From NCBI GenBank assembly GCA_964599565.1, contig CAZRFE010000023.1, positions 1 to 33,664 of the forward strand: a stretch of 33,664 bases of DNA, in the 5' to 3' direction. A program made the translations under genes and the position numbers. The DNA is from JAJUFS01 sp964599565 (GTDB lineage: Bacteria > Pseudomonadota > Gammaproteobacteria > Natronospirales > JAJUFS01). Position 1 is the stretch's first letter; the number at the start of each line of letters is the position of its first letter. The notes beneath the pieces are model-generated. The model did not search any database, was not told the origin of the DNA, and saw only the letters and a program-made list of their open reading frames with translations. Positions 33,328 through 33,664 of the stretch are shown here, piece after piece.

Positions 33328-33664
33328 AACCAAAAGAAAGGCCGCCCGGTCGGCGATTGTCCATTCAAAGAAGACCCGTGGTGCTCATCGAGCGCGGGCA
33401 CGCTCGGCAACTCGCCGGTCGAGTCTTCGTTCGCTATGCTCACTTGACTCGCCTCGGGCTCGTCACTCCTCGCTGCTCCGCGACGGAAATTGCTGACCTT
33501 CGCTTCGCTCAGGTTCCGATTTCCTGCTTCGCGCCCGCGCGCGCCTGCGCTCCTCGGTTTGCCTCCGACGGGATGGAAAGCAAAAGCAAGTAGCCCGCAC
33601 AAGGTCCCCGTACTCGGGGAGCGAAATCCGGGAACTGAATCGAACCCGGTTAAAGAACGCTCAC

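Larger units (their letters stand above)
33189..33664. other. Gene-free stretch with dispersed hairpin repeats
   Basis: I find no convincing gene in the last 476 bases. The open frames here are arginine- and serine-rich and are the sort often mis-annotated in repeat DNA. The stretch holds at least two inverted repeats (listed separately), a TCCCCG/CGGGGA hairpin at 33605-33620, and AGCGAAATCCGGG at both ends (about 33209-33221 and 33620-33632). It looks like repeat-laden intergenic DNA. Confidence 0.6.

Noticed and set aside
33188..33496. 102-codon open frame after the VOC gene
   Set aside because: It runs through two inverted repeats, is Arg/Ser-rich, has no ribosome site, and resembles frames commonly mis-called in this repeat family.

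Overview
The window is dominated by one apparently complete type VI secretion system (T6SS) locus on the plus strand (about 5.4 to 32.6 kb). A divergent two-component regulatory pair lies on the minus strand to its left. The DNA is GC-rich, with strong G/C third-position bias and long spurious antisense frames. Protein families (TssJ lipoprotein, short TssL, DUF2169/DUF3540/DUF4150 module, Y_Y_Y propeller hybrid kinase) and the dispersed hairpin repeats at the right edge suggest a gammaproteobacterium, possibly near the Xanthomonadales. That placement is inference; no rRNA or marker gene is present.

Layout. Positions 1-416 (minus) hold a truncated multi-spanning membrane protein. Positions 572-4510 and 4516-5229 (minus) encode a TorS-like hybrid histidine kinase with a periplasmic beta-propeller sensor and a TorR/OmpR-like response regulator. 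The divergent promoter region 5230-5440 carries decamer-spaced TTCACA repeats resembling Tor boxes, so the regulator may control the T6SS directly. The T6SS then reads tssA, tssB, tssC, clpV(tssH), hcp, tssJ, tssK, tssL, tssM, a second sheath gene that is a TssB-TssC fusion, a second hcp, tssE, tssF, tssG, vgrG, a DUF2169-pentapeptide protein, a second pentapeptide protein, a DUF3540 protein and a DUF4150 PAAR-like tip. All 13 core Tss components plus a tip protein are present. To the right are a frameshifted RelE/ParE-type toxin remnant, a VOC-family protein, and about 480 bases without a gene that contain dispersed inverted repeats.

How it fits together. TssJ-TssL-TssM form the envelope complex. 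TssK-TssE-TssF-TssG and VgrG form the baseplate and hub. Hcp forms the tube, TssB/TssC the contractile sheath, TssA primes assembly, and ClpV recycles the contracted sheath. The last five genes look like a spike-loading cassette: VgrG with a long octad beta-helix, DUF2169 adaptor, pentapeptide protein, DUF3540 and DUF4150 tip. No recognisable toxin or immunity gene lies in the window.

Most notable are (i) the single-chain TssB-TssC paralogue, which lacks the N-terminal ClpV-recognition helix present in the canonical TssC and is followed by its own hcp; (ii) the Tor-box-like repeats linking the sensor pair to the T6SS; (iii) a perfect 12-bp hairpin just after hcp; (iv) small open frames that bridge several of the gaps between tss genes; and (v) a 100-N gap in tssM flanked by an exact 55-bp duplication, which is almost certainly an assembly artefact, because collapsing it restores the reading frame.
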